This document shows, in pieces, positions 35,451 to 45,700 of a stretch of 64,000 nucleotides of DNA (the stretch's first letter is position 1; the number at the start of each line of letters is the position of its first letter). The translations under genes and the position numbers were made by a program. The notes under the pieces are model-generated. The model saw only the letters and a list, made by a program, of their open reading frames with translations. It did not search any database and had not been told where the DNA came from. Origin of the DNA: Corythucha ciliata (Eukaryota > Arthropoda > Insecta > Hemiptera > Tingidae); assembly GCA_038030265.1 (NCBI GenBank), contig CM075938.1:53251189-53315188 (forward strand), written 5' to 3'.

Positions 35451-36178
35451 ATTGCGCTACCAGTTCTTTTGTTGGGGGTCTCTAGTTTCCATAACGTCCC
35501 TTGGTCACGCCTCTGACTAGGAAGGTGTTTTTAAAAATAATAAAATTGTACAAGATCACTGTAGCACAGGTCTTGGAAAACGAAGTGAATAAAAATATAT
35601 TACCGACCTACACTGAAGGTTCAATTCCAAGTCCAAGAAAAAAAGTCAACAAACGAGGGATAGACTTGGGGAGATTGCTCCTGAGTTCATTGGGGCGATA
35701 GATGGCTAGGTGACGGCTCCAATTTTAATTCAAGAGACTCTAGCGCAGTGAAGCGATAGAAGTGACGAATGAAGAGGCGATTATAAGTGAAAAAGAATGT
35801 CACCGTTTGAGGGTCGGAACGGTGATTTCAATGTGGTCGTCACCGGAGCCAACAGTGACGGAGTAGTCACAGTGACAAAATCACCGACAGTGAAATCACA
35901 CCTCACCTCTAATGAAGACCTTCCAAAAGAGATTCGGGAACAACGCTAAAAAGCAAGGATGCAACGAAACCGGCTAGCAAAAAACGAAGTAGCCGGCGAA
36001 CCGACGGCGGCGGTCGGCGGACTCAAGAGGCTCCCGTCATCTCCACCGGAGGGGGAAGGAAAGGCGTCAAAAAAATGTCAGAAGTGAGTTGTAGAAATGT
36101 AAAGGGCTCGCAGTCGCAGGTTGTGCAAGTTTCGGCTTCCATGGAGGATGATCTTCGAAGTTCGACTAAATGACTTAG

Positions 36179-36940
36179 AGACATTTACCTACTTATAATA
36201 TTTTTTCACGGCTTACTATTTTTTTCTGGAATTGTCATGGTTTTGAACATTTTAATTTTGGTTTTGATTTTTTTGTTAGCAATAAGGCGGATATAATTTT
36301 CTTGTGCGAAACTTGGTTAATGAAGGAACCTAAAAACTTTGTGTCTGAGGAGTTTTCGATAATCGTTGAAAATGCGTCCAGGGTAGCGAATACGGGGAGA
36401 GGAAGTGGGGGGTTGATGGTACTGTTCAAAAAGCACTTGAAGGTTACTGCAATGAACCAGTGTAAATCTTGGATTTCACTCTTAGTTGAAGAAGGGCAGG
36501 ATAAATTTATTTTGTGTTTTGTTTATTTTAACAAAGGGTTTGAAGGCGAGATGGCAACTGAGTTTGAGAACCATTTAAAATACTTACAGGACGACTACCC
36601 GGGCGTCAAAATAGTTATAGGGGGGGATTGGAATTCACGGGTGGGTAAGCTCAATCAACTCCCTCATTCTGAAATTTTTCTTGGAACGAACTTGCGGGAT
36701 ACCAGAAACTCCATGGATTCCACAGTTAATAAAGCGGGGAAAAGGCTTATAAATATGATGGAAGATGGTAACATGGTTCTGCTGAATGGTAGGGCGAGTG
36801 GGGATGTTGGTGGGGATTTTACTTTTGTGGCGCCTCAAGGGAAAAGTACGGTGGACCTTGTTTGGGTGGACTCTGGTTCTTTACTCGATATAATTGATTT
36901 TTCAATTGAAAATTTAGGCTCACTCTCTATATATAAGTAA
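36179..36940 (+). pseudogene. LINE endonuclease domain fragment
   Basis: Open frame encoding an AP-endonuclease-like (exonuclease/endonuclease/phosphatase) domain: FFWNCHGFEHF with the catalytic Asn, ADIIFLCETWL with the metal-binding Glu, GGLMVLFK, VIGGDWNSRVG with Asp/Asn, and STVDLVWVDS. The frame ends SLSIYK and stop, just where the final SDH motif would be expected, so the domain is cut short and no reverse transcriptase follows. The domain identifies a non-LTR retrotransposon; the clade is not decided. It reads through from about 36179, upstream of any Met. Confidence 0.88.
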
Positions 36941-36989
36941 GTTGTATATAAGTACTACACATATGCACTATGCACTAATTTATTGGAAC

Positions 36990-37828
36990 AGGTTATAGTT
37001 CGAGAGCTAGCGACAGTCCCATTCAACCGGAAGAACATAGTCACAAAAGTGTGCAAAATGATGGCATTTGACCCCCTATTTACGAGTCCGGTGGAAGTCT
37101 GCCATGCTCTATCTGGGGCCTAAGGATTTTATAGCTAATTAAAGTCCTTTATTTGGGACATGAATTTAACCAGAAGAACGTAGTCCAGAAACTAGTCTAA
37201 TTCGAAAGGTTTTATGGAGCTGATTACGAATATGATCGTCTGCCGCCTCTACCTGGGGCATTTGCCCTCAGAGGATCGCCAAACTCACGTAATTCGGTAA
37301 ATTTTAATTAACCGAAAGAACATAGTCCTGAAACTGGTCTTATTCGATAGGTTTTATGGAGATGTTTTCAAATATAATCGTCTGCCGGCCTCTGCCTGGA
37401 GCATTTGCCCTCGGTGGCCAGTATACTCCTTAAATCAGGGATATTAATTAACCGGAAGAACTAAGTCCGGAAAATGGTCTTTTGCGCCACGTATCATGTG
37501 GCTGAATACGAAAATGATCGTCTGCCGGTGTCCGCCTGGGCACTTGCCCTTAGTTACCAGTCAAACTGCACCGGAGGAAAATAATTAACCGGATGAAAAG
37601 AGTCCTGAAACTAGTCTCATTCGAAAGGTTTTATGAAGCTGATTACGTATATGATCGTCTGGAGCCGTCTGCCTGGGGCATTTGCCCTTTGTGGCTCGCT
37701 AAACACTCGAAATTTGGAAAATTTTAATTAACCGAAAGAACATAGTCCTGAAACTGGTCCTATTCGATAGGTTTTATGGAAATGATTACAAATATAATCG
37801 TCTGCCTGGGGCACTTGTCCTCAGTGAC
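36990..37828. mobile_element. Palindromic ~140-bp subrepeat element, left arm (copy B)
   Basis: Matches 6672-7360: direct units near 37026, 37168, 37310, 37450, 37586 and 37729. The arm is interrupted at 37828 by a Gypsy element; the interrupted unit resumes at 42165 after the GTGAC target duplication. Confidence 0.85.
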
Positions 37829-38078
37829 TGTTGTGTTTGGGTGGCGAAGGAGAAGGAGTGAAAATAATAATAATAACACTTTGTTTTTGAGCAAAGAAAT
37901 AGAAAACTGTATTTTAAAATAGGAGGCCGGAATCGTACTGAAGGTCGGTGAGCAGGAGGCATTAGGAGGCGCTTGCGCCGAGGAATTCCTTATGCGTTGA
38001 GGAGTAAGGGAGAATGCTTATTTTACAGAAAATGAATAATTAAAAATGAAATGCACTAAAATGAATAAGAACATAACA
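37829..38078 (-). repeat. Gypsy 3-prime LTR (copy B)
   Basis: 250 bp with TG and CA ends, flanked inside by the polypurine tract CGTGTGGGAGAAT (minus strand, 38079-38091). Confidence 0.88.
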
Positions 38079-38171
38079 ATTCTCCCACACGTAATATAAA
38101 AGCGGGGAAAAATAAGAATAGAAGTTAGAGTTCATGAAAAATTGATACTTAACGCGAGAATAAAAAAAAGG

Positions 38172-41100
38172 TTATACGTTAAACGGAAAGAAAATAAAAA
38201 TAAAAAACTTTGAATTACACTTCACTCGCGCACATAATCGTTCATCCAATGGAGGTTTTCGTCCGCGCACTGGTCTCGGTGGTGTGCTGCGGGGTGTGCT
38301 GGGAGCGGCAGGCGTTGCTGCTTCCGAGGAGCGTGTAGGAGCTATTGAGTCTTCTTGTTCGTCATGCGGTGCTGATGATAATGATGATGCGGATACAGAT
38401 TTCCGCCGTGGAAGAAACATCGTTAGAGCAGGTGGTGGAGCAGGCCAGGAGGGGGCTAGTTCCCTTGAATTTGGAGCTGATGGGAGTAGTACCTCGCACG
38501 TGACGAGCTGATCGATGTGACGTTTAAGGATGTATCCATCGTCAAGCTTCACCGAATAATGAAGCTTCCCCATTTTCTCGGTGATGGTGCCAAATTTCCA
38601 TTTATTTGAGCCAGTATAGTTTCGTGATGCGACGCGGTCTCCCACGCGTAGATTGTGAGACGGGGGGGAAGAGAGTGAGGCGCTGTCAGAGGACGGAGCG
38701 GGGCGAAGTAAATCGAGCGGCGTGCGGAGTCGACGCTGGAACAGGAGCTCTGCAGGGGATTTTCCTTGAGCATTTGGAGTAGATCGCCATTTGAAGAGGA
38801 TGTTGTGCAATTTTTCATGGAGCGTGCCGGAAGCGGAGGAGAGCGAGGATAGTTTCTCTTTAAGCGTGCGGACCGATCGTTCGGCTTGACCGTTGGTGGA
38901 CGGCTTGTAAGGAGCGATGAGCTGCTGGCGAATTCCGAACTTTGAGCAAAATGAACTGAATCTGTCGGACGTAAAGATAGATGTGTTGTCACTTACAATA
39001 GAGTGAGGGAGCCCAAATCGAGAAAAAATGGTGCGAAGGTGTGCAATAGTAGACTCAGAGGATGGAGCTGTGGCCGACATGAAAACTTCTGGCCATTTAG
39101 AGTAGGCGTCAATGACAAAAAAAAAATAGCGGCCGTCTTTGGGGCCGGCGTAATCGATGTGGAGCCGTTGCCAAGGACCGGATGGAGGTTCCCATGAGTG
39201 CAATGGAGCTTTAGACGGAGTAGCACGAATTACCATGTATGCGCGGCAGCTTTTAGCGACGGCCTCAATATCGCGGTCGATACCAGGCCAGTAGACATGT
39301 TGGCGGGCGGGCATCTTAACAATGCCCGAATGACAAGAATGGAGTTCGTCGAGAACCTTGGAGCGGAGGGGAGGGGGTATGTATACCCGATTCCCTCGAA
39401 AGATGATGCCTTGATCGGTTGAAAATTCGGGATCCTTGAAGTTTTTCGATTGAAGTTCCCGGAGCAGGTGAGCAGTTTCAGGACAAGTGCGGGTGGAATG
39501 AGCAAGTGTGTGATAATTGAGCATCTCGGACGAAATCTCATGGATATGAGCTATATTGAGTACGGAGTCTTCATCTGGTTTGTTGTCCTGAGGGAGCAAA
39601 GGAGCGGGTGCGCGGGATAGATAGTCAGCGTTCGCGTGCAGTTCGGATTTGCGATGTTGGATTTTGTAATCGAAACCGCTTAAAAAGGTAGCGTAGCGGA
39701 TGAGACGGGAGGCGGACATGACAGGAAGTTTGGTTTGAGGAGCAAAAATGTGGACCAAGGGCTTATTATCGCAAAGTAATGTGAATTGTCTGCCGTATAA
39801 GTATATAGTTGTATAGCTTTTTGATCGCCCAGTAGATAGCCGTAGCTTCCCGATCCAATTGAGAGTAGTTCATTTCCGTTTTTGTAAGAGCACGTGAGAT
39901 GAAAGCTATGGGTCGCTCACAGCCGTTGACGATGTGCGGTAGAACTCCCGATATGCCAGTCGGACTGGCGTCCGTGGCGAGCGTAATAGGTAGAGAGGGG
40001 TCGAACGGTGCAAGTGTGCGGGGGCTAGCGATTTCAGACTTTAGTTTCTTGAATGCCTGTTCACATTTGTGGTCCCATAGAAATTTTGAGTTCTTTTCTA
40101 ATAATTTCCGTAATGGTGCAGTGGTTGTCGCGACATCTGGGAGGAATTTTGCGTAGTACATGACTAACGTCTTGTCATGACTAATCTTACGTCTTGAAGA
40201 GCAGGATTGACTGTGTTTTTGTAATCGACGCAGAGCCTGACGGATTTGTCTGGTTTCGGAACGAGAACGAGGGGGCTTCCCCAGTCACTGTGATCCGTTT
40301 TCTGTATTACGTCTTGAGCTTCGAGAGAGTCCAGTTCTTCGTTTACTTTATCAAGAAGAGCATATGGTACCGGGCGAGCCTTGATATAAACTGGTTTAGT
40401 GTTCGGGAGCAAGCGTAAAGAGCAGGAAATGCCGGGAATGGAGCCGATTTTCTTTTCAAATAGTTGAGCATAACGCGTGAATATGTCGTTCTTTAACTTG
40501 GTCAGTGATTCGTTTTGTAGATGATTAATGCTTTGAATAGTGAGCCCAATGGAGCGCATCCAGCTTCTGCCCAGAATAGTCGCAGAAGGTGAGTCAACAA
40601 TGTAGAGCAAGAGCTTTCCGGAATAATTGCGGAAGGAAATTGGTATACGAGCTTGCCCAACGGGCTTAAACATTTCGCCAGTGTAAGTTTTGAAGGATAA
40701 TGTGGGCTGTTGGAGCGGGATGTTTATTTGGAGCTTTTCGAATGCGTTTTTGTTCATAATGCTGACTGGACTTCCGCTGTCAACTTCGAATGGAACCACT
40801 TTTGAATTTATGTGCACCGGAATAATAAATTTATCGTTAGAGGGGCTATCGGTTTTGAGCACAGGGAGCACGTTGACTTTATTTATTTCGAATTCCTCAG
40901 GACTTTCGTCTTCCTCGTCTTCGTCTTGCGTGGAATTGTGGCGAACTGATCTGTAACCAATTGCTTTGCCTAATTTCATATTTTGGGTGAGCGTGAGGAT
41001 GCATACACGAGCAAGATGACCGGTTTTTTTTACAAGACGAGCACTTATGAGCTGAGAGAGTGTGCATTTACATTCTGACGTTCTGTGGTTGTTTTCCCCA

Positions 41101-41969
41101 CAGCGTAGGCAATAACCCGCAAGACCTAATTTCTCGTAATCTACTCGGTCTCGTTTAGAGTTGGGTTTTTTATATCCTGAGGTGAGCGATGAGCGGTGGA
41201 AGGTGCGGGGGCTGACGTTCGGTTGATTAGAGCGGTTTTCATTTGTTTTCGTTATTTTGTAGCATGGTGCATTTGTGTATTGTTGAGGATTAGAAATTTT
41301 TTGATTTCCGGCTTGTGTAGCTTCAAGAGCGTATACTATTTCAAGAGCCCTGTCGAACGTTAATTCTTTTTCATGGAGGAGCTTTTCTCTTATGTTTGAG
41401 TCATGCAACCCACGTATAAATTGAGCGCGTAGAAAGAGAGAGTCGAGCGGTTTCTTACAGCGGGGCAGTGGAAGTCACATGCGAGCGTAAGCTGTTTTAA
41501 CTCGGCAAGATAAGCGGCAATGGACTCGTTAGGAGACTGAACCCGGCTTAGGAATTTGTGCTGAGCAATAATGTCATTTATTTTAGGAGCGAGATGATTT
41601 TTTAATAACGTAACAAGCTCGATATAACTTTTCGTTTGGCTTCTCCGGAGCGGTTAGAGACGAAAGGAGCTGAAAATATTTACTGCCGATACAATTCAGG
41701 AGGATTTGAGCACGAAGAGCATCTGTTTCTTTTGATTCTCCAACAATCTTTTTTAGTTGAAAGAAATTTTGCAGCCGGTCAATGTATGAGCTAATGGATT
41801 CTTTGAATTCTTCGTACTGGTCGAATTGAAAGTTTTGTGCGGCTAGTTCTGCGGTAAATGAGCGGGGAGCGGATGTCGCAGACATTCTCGTCATAAACTG
41901 TGTTAATACCGAAATTAATTGTTGCATTTCAGGATTCGGCTGTACGGGCGGTACGTTTGCTTGAGCCAT
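38172..41969 (-). pseudogene. Gypsy gag-pol remnant (copy B)
   Basis: Gag starts at 41969 (MAQANVPPVQPNP) and includes capsid-like sequence with QFDQYEEFKESISSYIDRLQ, broken near 41590 and 41460. The first zinc knuckle (CLRCGENNHRTSEC) is intact; the second has lost its leading cysteines. The DSG protease follows. RT keeps its N-terminal part to NPALQDVR; the palm with the catalytic aspartates is deleted at about 40163. RNase H (LATDASPTG) breaks near 39790. Integrase has the His/Cys finger, HIDYAGP, VSDNTSI and NGQAERS, so all three acidic positions are kept. A 2-bp loss near the C-terminus changes the last residues. Confidence 0.9.
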
Positions 41970-41986
41970 TTTTTTTTCTTTTAATA

Positions 41987-42164
41987 ATGAGCAAAGAATT
42001 AGAAAACTGTATTTTAAAATAGGAGGCCGGAATCGTACTGAAGGACGGTGAGCAGGAGGCATTAGGAGGCGCTTGCGCCCGGGAATTCCTTATGCGTTGA
42101 GGAGTAAGGGAGAATGCTTATTTTACAGAAAATGAATAATTAAAAAATGAATAAGAACATAACA
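41987..42164 (-). repeat. Gypsy 5-prime LTR, truncated (copy B)
   Basis: Matches the first part of the LTR at 37829-38078 but stops after TTCTTTGCTCA, losing the terminal U5 part. Gag begins only about 20 bp further on, so the usual leader and primer binding site are missing. Confidence 0.8.
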
Positions 42165-42720
42165 GTGACCCGTCAAACTACTCAGAGGGAAAATGATTAA
42201 CCAGAGGAACATAGTCGTGATACTAGTCTAATTCGAAAGGTTTTATGGAGCTGATAACGAATATGATCGTCTGCCGCCGTAGATGCAGGAAGTTTGACCG
42301 GCCACCGAGGGCAAATGCACCAGGCTGACTTCGCCAGACGATATATATTTGTAATCATTCCCATAAATTCAATCGAATAAGACCAGTTTCAGGATTATGT
42401 TCTTCCGGTTAATTAAAATTTCCCAAATTAAGTGAGTTTAGCAAGCCACAGAGGGCAAATGCCCCAGGCAGACGGTCATTTTCGTATTCAGCCTCGTAAA
42501 ACCTGAAGCAAAAGACCATTTTCCCAGACGATCATATTCGTAATCAGCTGTATTAAACCTTTCGAATGAGACTAGTTTCACGACTATATTCTTCCGGTTA
42601 ATCATTTTCCCTCTGTGCAGTTTGGCAGGTCACTGAGGGCAAGTGCCCCAGGCAGACCATCACTTTCGTATTCAGCCACATGAAACATGTCGCATAAGGC
42701 AATATTCCGGACGGAAGAAA
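42165..42720. mobile_element. Palindromic ~140-bp subrepeat element, centre and right arm (copy B)
   Basis: Continues the unit cut at 37828, passes the centre near 42285 and goes into inverted units (landmarks near 42400 and 42590). The right arm is shorter than in copy A. It ends around GGACGGAAGAAAACG near 42720. Confidence 0.8.
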
Positions 42721-43299
42721 ACGTCGTGGAACTGTGAGGTTGAGGATATCTTCGTGTGCAGCTGGTTGCTTGGGAACCAGGTGGTTAGAGCTGTTCTGAT
42801 CCCACAGGACTCGAAGCATTTTTAAAGCTTGCGTGTAAAGGCGGCTTTAGGGTTGTCAACTGTTTAGCGAAAATGATAAAAATTGTCAATCACTGACTGG
42901 CGATTGCGGCTGAACGTCTAGACCGATTGTGATGTTTCAAACGTCATTCGACAGGACATTTGACGCTCTTTGAAAACGGAAAACAGTTTTTTGTAGGATG
43001 CATATTTTTCGAGTTATACGCGAAAAACTGGAAAATGTGCGAAAATTTCGCGGTTTTTAGGCTCTCAAATCTGAAGCACAACCTATGAACCGTCGCAAAC
43101 TCATACATTTGTTATTCAGAACCCCCCAAGTGGGATTAAAACGATTTCCAGCTCTCGATCAATTTTTAGGTGCTAGAGCACTAATTTGCCTGGGCTAAAA
43201 GTATATTTTCGTCGTTTAACGGGTGAAATTTCGAGCTTTTAGGCGCGTGGAATTATCGAGATATGAATAGCACCGAGGCAAATTAACGCAGTGAAGCTC

Positions 43300-43840
43300 T
43301 ATCCACAAAAAACATCAACCACAAACAGTTCCAACCACAAAACCTCAAAAAGCAGTGACCACTAATGGTCTAACCACAAAACGCTCCAAACGCAAAACGC
43401 TCCAACCACAAAGCGCTCCACCCAAAAAACCGTCCCAGCCAAAAAACGCTCCAGCCTCAGAACGCCCCAACCCAAAAACACTCCAACCCTTTAAAGCACC
43501 GACCACAAATGGCTCTAACCACTAAACGCTCTAAAAAGCACTTACCCACAGAAGGTTCTAACCACATAAAGATAGCCACAAATCGCTCCAACCACAAAAC
43601 GCTCCAGCCGCTAACGCTCCAACCTCAAAACGCTCCGCAACCTCAAAACGCTCCAACCACAAAACGCCCTAACCAAAAAACACTCCAAACCTCCAAAAGC
43701 ACTGACCACAAATGGCTCTAACCACAAAACGCTCTAAAAAGCACTAACCACAAAAGGCTCTAACCACATAAACCACTAGCCACAAATCGCTCCAACCACA
43801 AAAAGCTCCAACCACAAAACGCTCCAACCACGAAACGCTC
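43300..43840. repeat. 16-17-bp minisatellite AACCACAAAACGCTCC (copy B)
   Basis: Counterpart of 12330-12838 with a few added and lost units (extra CCTAACCAAAAAACACTCC block near 43668). The open frame across part of it is a by-product of the repeat. Confidence 0.9.
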
Positions 43841-43984
43841 AGGTGATTGTGGGCTTTCAACCCCCACCAGCCGCCCAGCGTTTCCCTACACAACTGGGTT
43901 TGAGCTGGGCAGTGGCGGATCTAGGATTTTATCTTGGGAGGGGTTCTGCCATAAATCTCTCTCTCTTTTTTTTTTTTTTTGTCT

Positions 43985-45700
43985 CCGAGTTTCAGTATTC
44001 TCCGAGTTTAAGCCGCAAAGTTGCCTCTACAGAAACCGTGAATTGGTGTTTTATCAATTTTAGCCATGAATTAGCGATTTTTTCCCAATTTTCGCCGCGA
44101 TCTAATTTCGTCTCGAATTATTTCTTCATTTTAGACGTGAATTACGACGTATTTCCTCAATTTTAGCCTTGGATTCTCTCATACTGATCCACGTTTTGTC
44201 GTTATTCTCCGTTTCAGCAGCGAATAAGCCCGTCTTGTTCACTTTAGCCGTGAATTTTCTCAATTTTTAACAGCGAATGAGCTCTTTATCTACATTTTAG
44301 ACAGGAATTAGCGGTTGTCCCAATTTCAGCGATTTCTTCACATGTTAGTCATGCGGATTAGCGTTTTTTTTTTTTTCATTCATTCGTTTTTGCTGAGAAT
44401 TGTTTCTGAATTGTAGCTGTCAATTATTCCTTAATTTCTCCTCTGAATCACCGCTTTTACTCAATTTTAGCTCCGAATTAGAGGAATTTCAAAGAAATCC
44501 GCAAATTGGCGTTAGTTTCTATTTTAGCACCGAATGAGCGCTTTTTGCAATATTAGGCGTGAATCAACGCATTTTATCAATTTCAACCGGAAATTAGTGG
44601 ATGTATGAGTTTCACGTTAACGCTTTTTCTCTATTTTTGCCGTGAATTAGCGCTATATGTCATTTTAGCCGCGAATTATTTTCCCAATTTCAGCGTTGGA
44701 TTATTTCTTAATTTTAGCCGCGATTCATCGCATTCCTCAATCTTTGCTGTAAATGAGAGCATTTTCTCATATTGTTCCGCAAATTAGCGTCTTTCTCCGT
44801 TTTAGCTGGTGACAAGCGCTTTTTCTCTCCAGTCCACGAATTTACGTAGGATCTAATTATTTTGGCTGCAAATGAGTGGTCTACATCATTTGGGGGGGGG
44901 GGGGGAATTAGCGGTTTGTCTTAGTTAAGCCGTGCGTAAGCGTTTTTCTTAATTTTTGCCGCGAAGTAAGCGCTTTTCCTTAACTTAGTCGCGAATTATT
45001 TCTCAATTTCAGCCGAGAATCAACGCGTTTCCTCAAATTTAGCCGTTAATTAACGGATCTTCTCAAATTGATTCGCGAATTGGCGTATTTCTCCATTTTA
45101 GTTGGGAATAAGAGGTTTACTTTTATTCTAGGTGGCAATTTAGGAGATTTTCTCATTTTTATTCGCGAATTAGGTGGTTTTCTCAAATTTTAGCCGTGAA
45201 TTAGCGATTTTTTAACTTTAATCCTTGTGAAATAGCGATTTTTTTTTTAATTTCAGTCCCGTTGTTGCTACGAGAAATTTGCGTTTTCCAAAAATATTAG
45301 TTGCCCCTGCTGAACGTTGGACAGCAGCTTTTTTCCATTTTATATCGGCGAATTAGCGCTTTTTCTCTATCATCGCTGCATATTAGTGTTTTTAGCCCTG
45401 AATTAGTGATTGTTTTCGTTTCAGACACGAATTTTAGCGATTTTTCCTGGCGCTTTCCCGTGTACTTGCCCCACGATTAGCACATTAGAACGCCTTATAA
45501 TTTTTTTCCGCCTTTTAAAGGCCTGTAGAAACTTGGGGTTAGCGAATTTTCTCTGTTTTTTTCAGCGAAGTTTCTCTCCAGACATCTTGAAATGGTTTAT
45601 TTTTCCTAATTCAAGTGGCAAATGAGCGCTTGCTCTCAATATTTGCCGCTAATCAACGCTTTAAAACCTAAAAATCCATATTTTTCATCTTTAAGCTTTT
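43985..45700. repeat. Degenerate ~30-bp minisatellite, CAATTTTAGCCGCGAATTAG family (copy B)
   Basis: Same array as 12985-14600 with small indels of one unit or less, for example an extra TTTTTTCCCAATTTTCGCCG segment near 44078. Confidence 0.85.

Larger units (their letters stand above)
32671..35911. mobile_element. Non-autonomous hAT element, 3.24 kb
   Basis: Exact 8-bp target duplication ATGAAGAC at 32663-32670 and 35912-35919, diagnostic for hAT. Termini are TAGTGGTG at the left and CACCTCTA at the right, followed inward by clusters of GTCACTGTGAC and GGTGATTTTGTCAC on both sides. No transposase is seen. The interior is mostly degenerate tandem repeats, so the element depends on a related transposase. 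Confidence 0.9.
32595..36945 (+). mobile_element. LINE fragment with nested hAT (copy B only)
   Basis: Sequence absent from copy A. The outer part is 32595-32670 plus 35912-36945, split by the hAT at 32671-35911. Joined across the hAT, the flanks read like ORF1-type charged peptide (DLPKEIREQR) followed by an endonuclease. A perfect 9-bp stem (CCTCGCCGA with TCGGCGAGG) lies at about 32610-32636. The right end, near TAAGTTGTATATAAG, has no clear tail or target duplication. Confidence 0.7.
37829..42164 (-). mobile_element. Ty3/Gypsy LTR retrotransposon, nearly full length (copy B)
   Basis: Flanked by the exact 5-bp target duplication GTGAC (37824-37828 and 42165-42169). On the minus strand it runs from a TGTTATG LTR start at 42164 to an ACACAACA end at 37829. 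It carries gag, protease, part of RT, RNase H and integrase. The 5-prime LTR lacks its last 60-odd bases and no primer binding site is visible. About 0.5 kb of the RT core is deleted. Confidence 0.93.

Noticed and set aside
36235..36429. Minus-strand frame opposite the LINE endonuclease
   Set aside because: Shadow of the plus-strand endonuclease frame.
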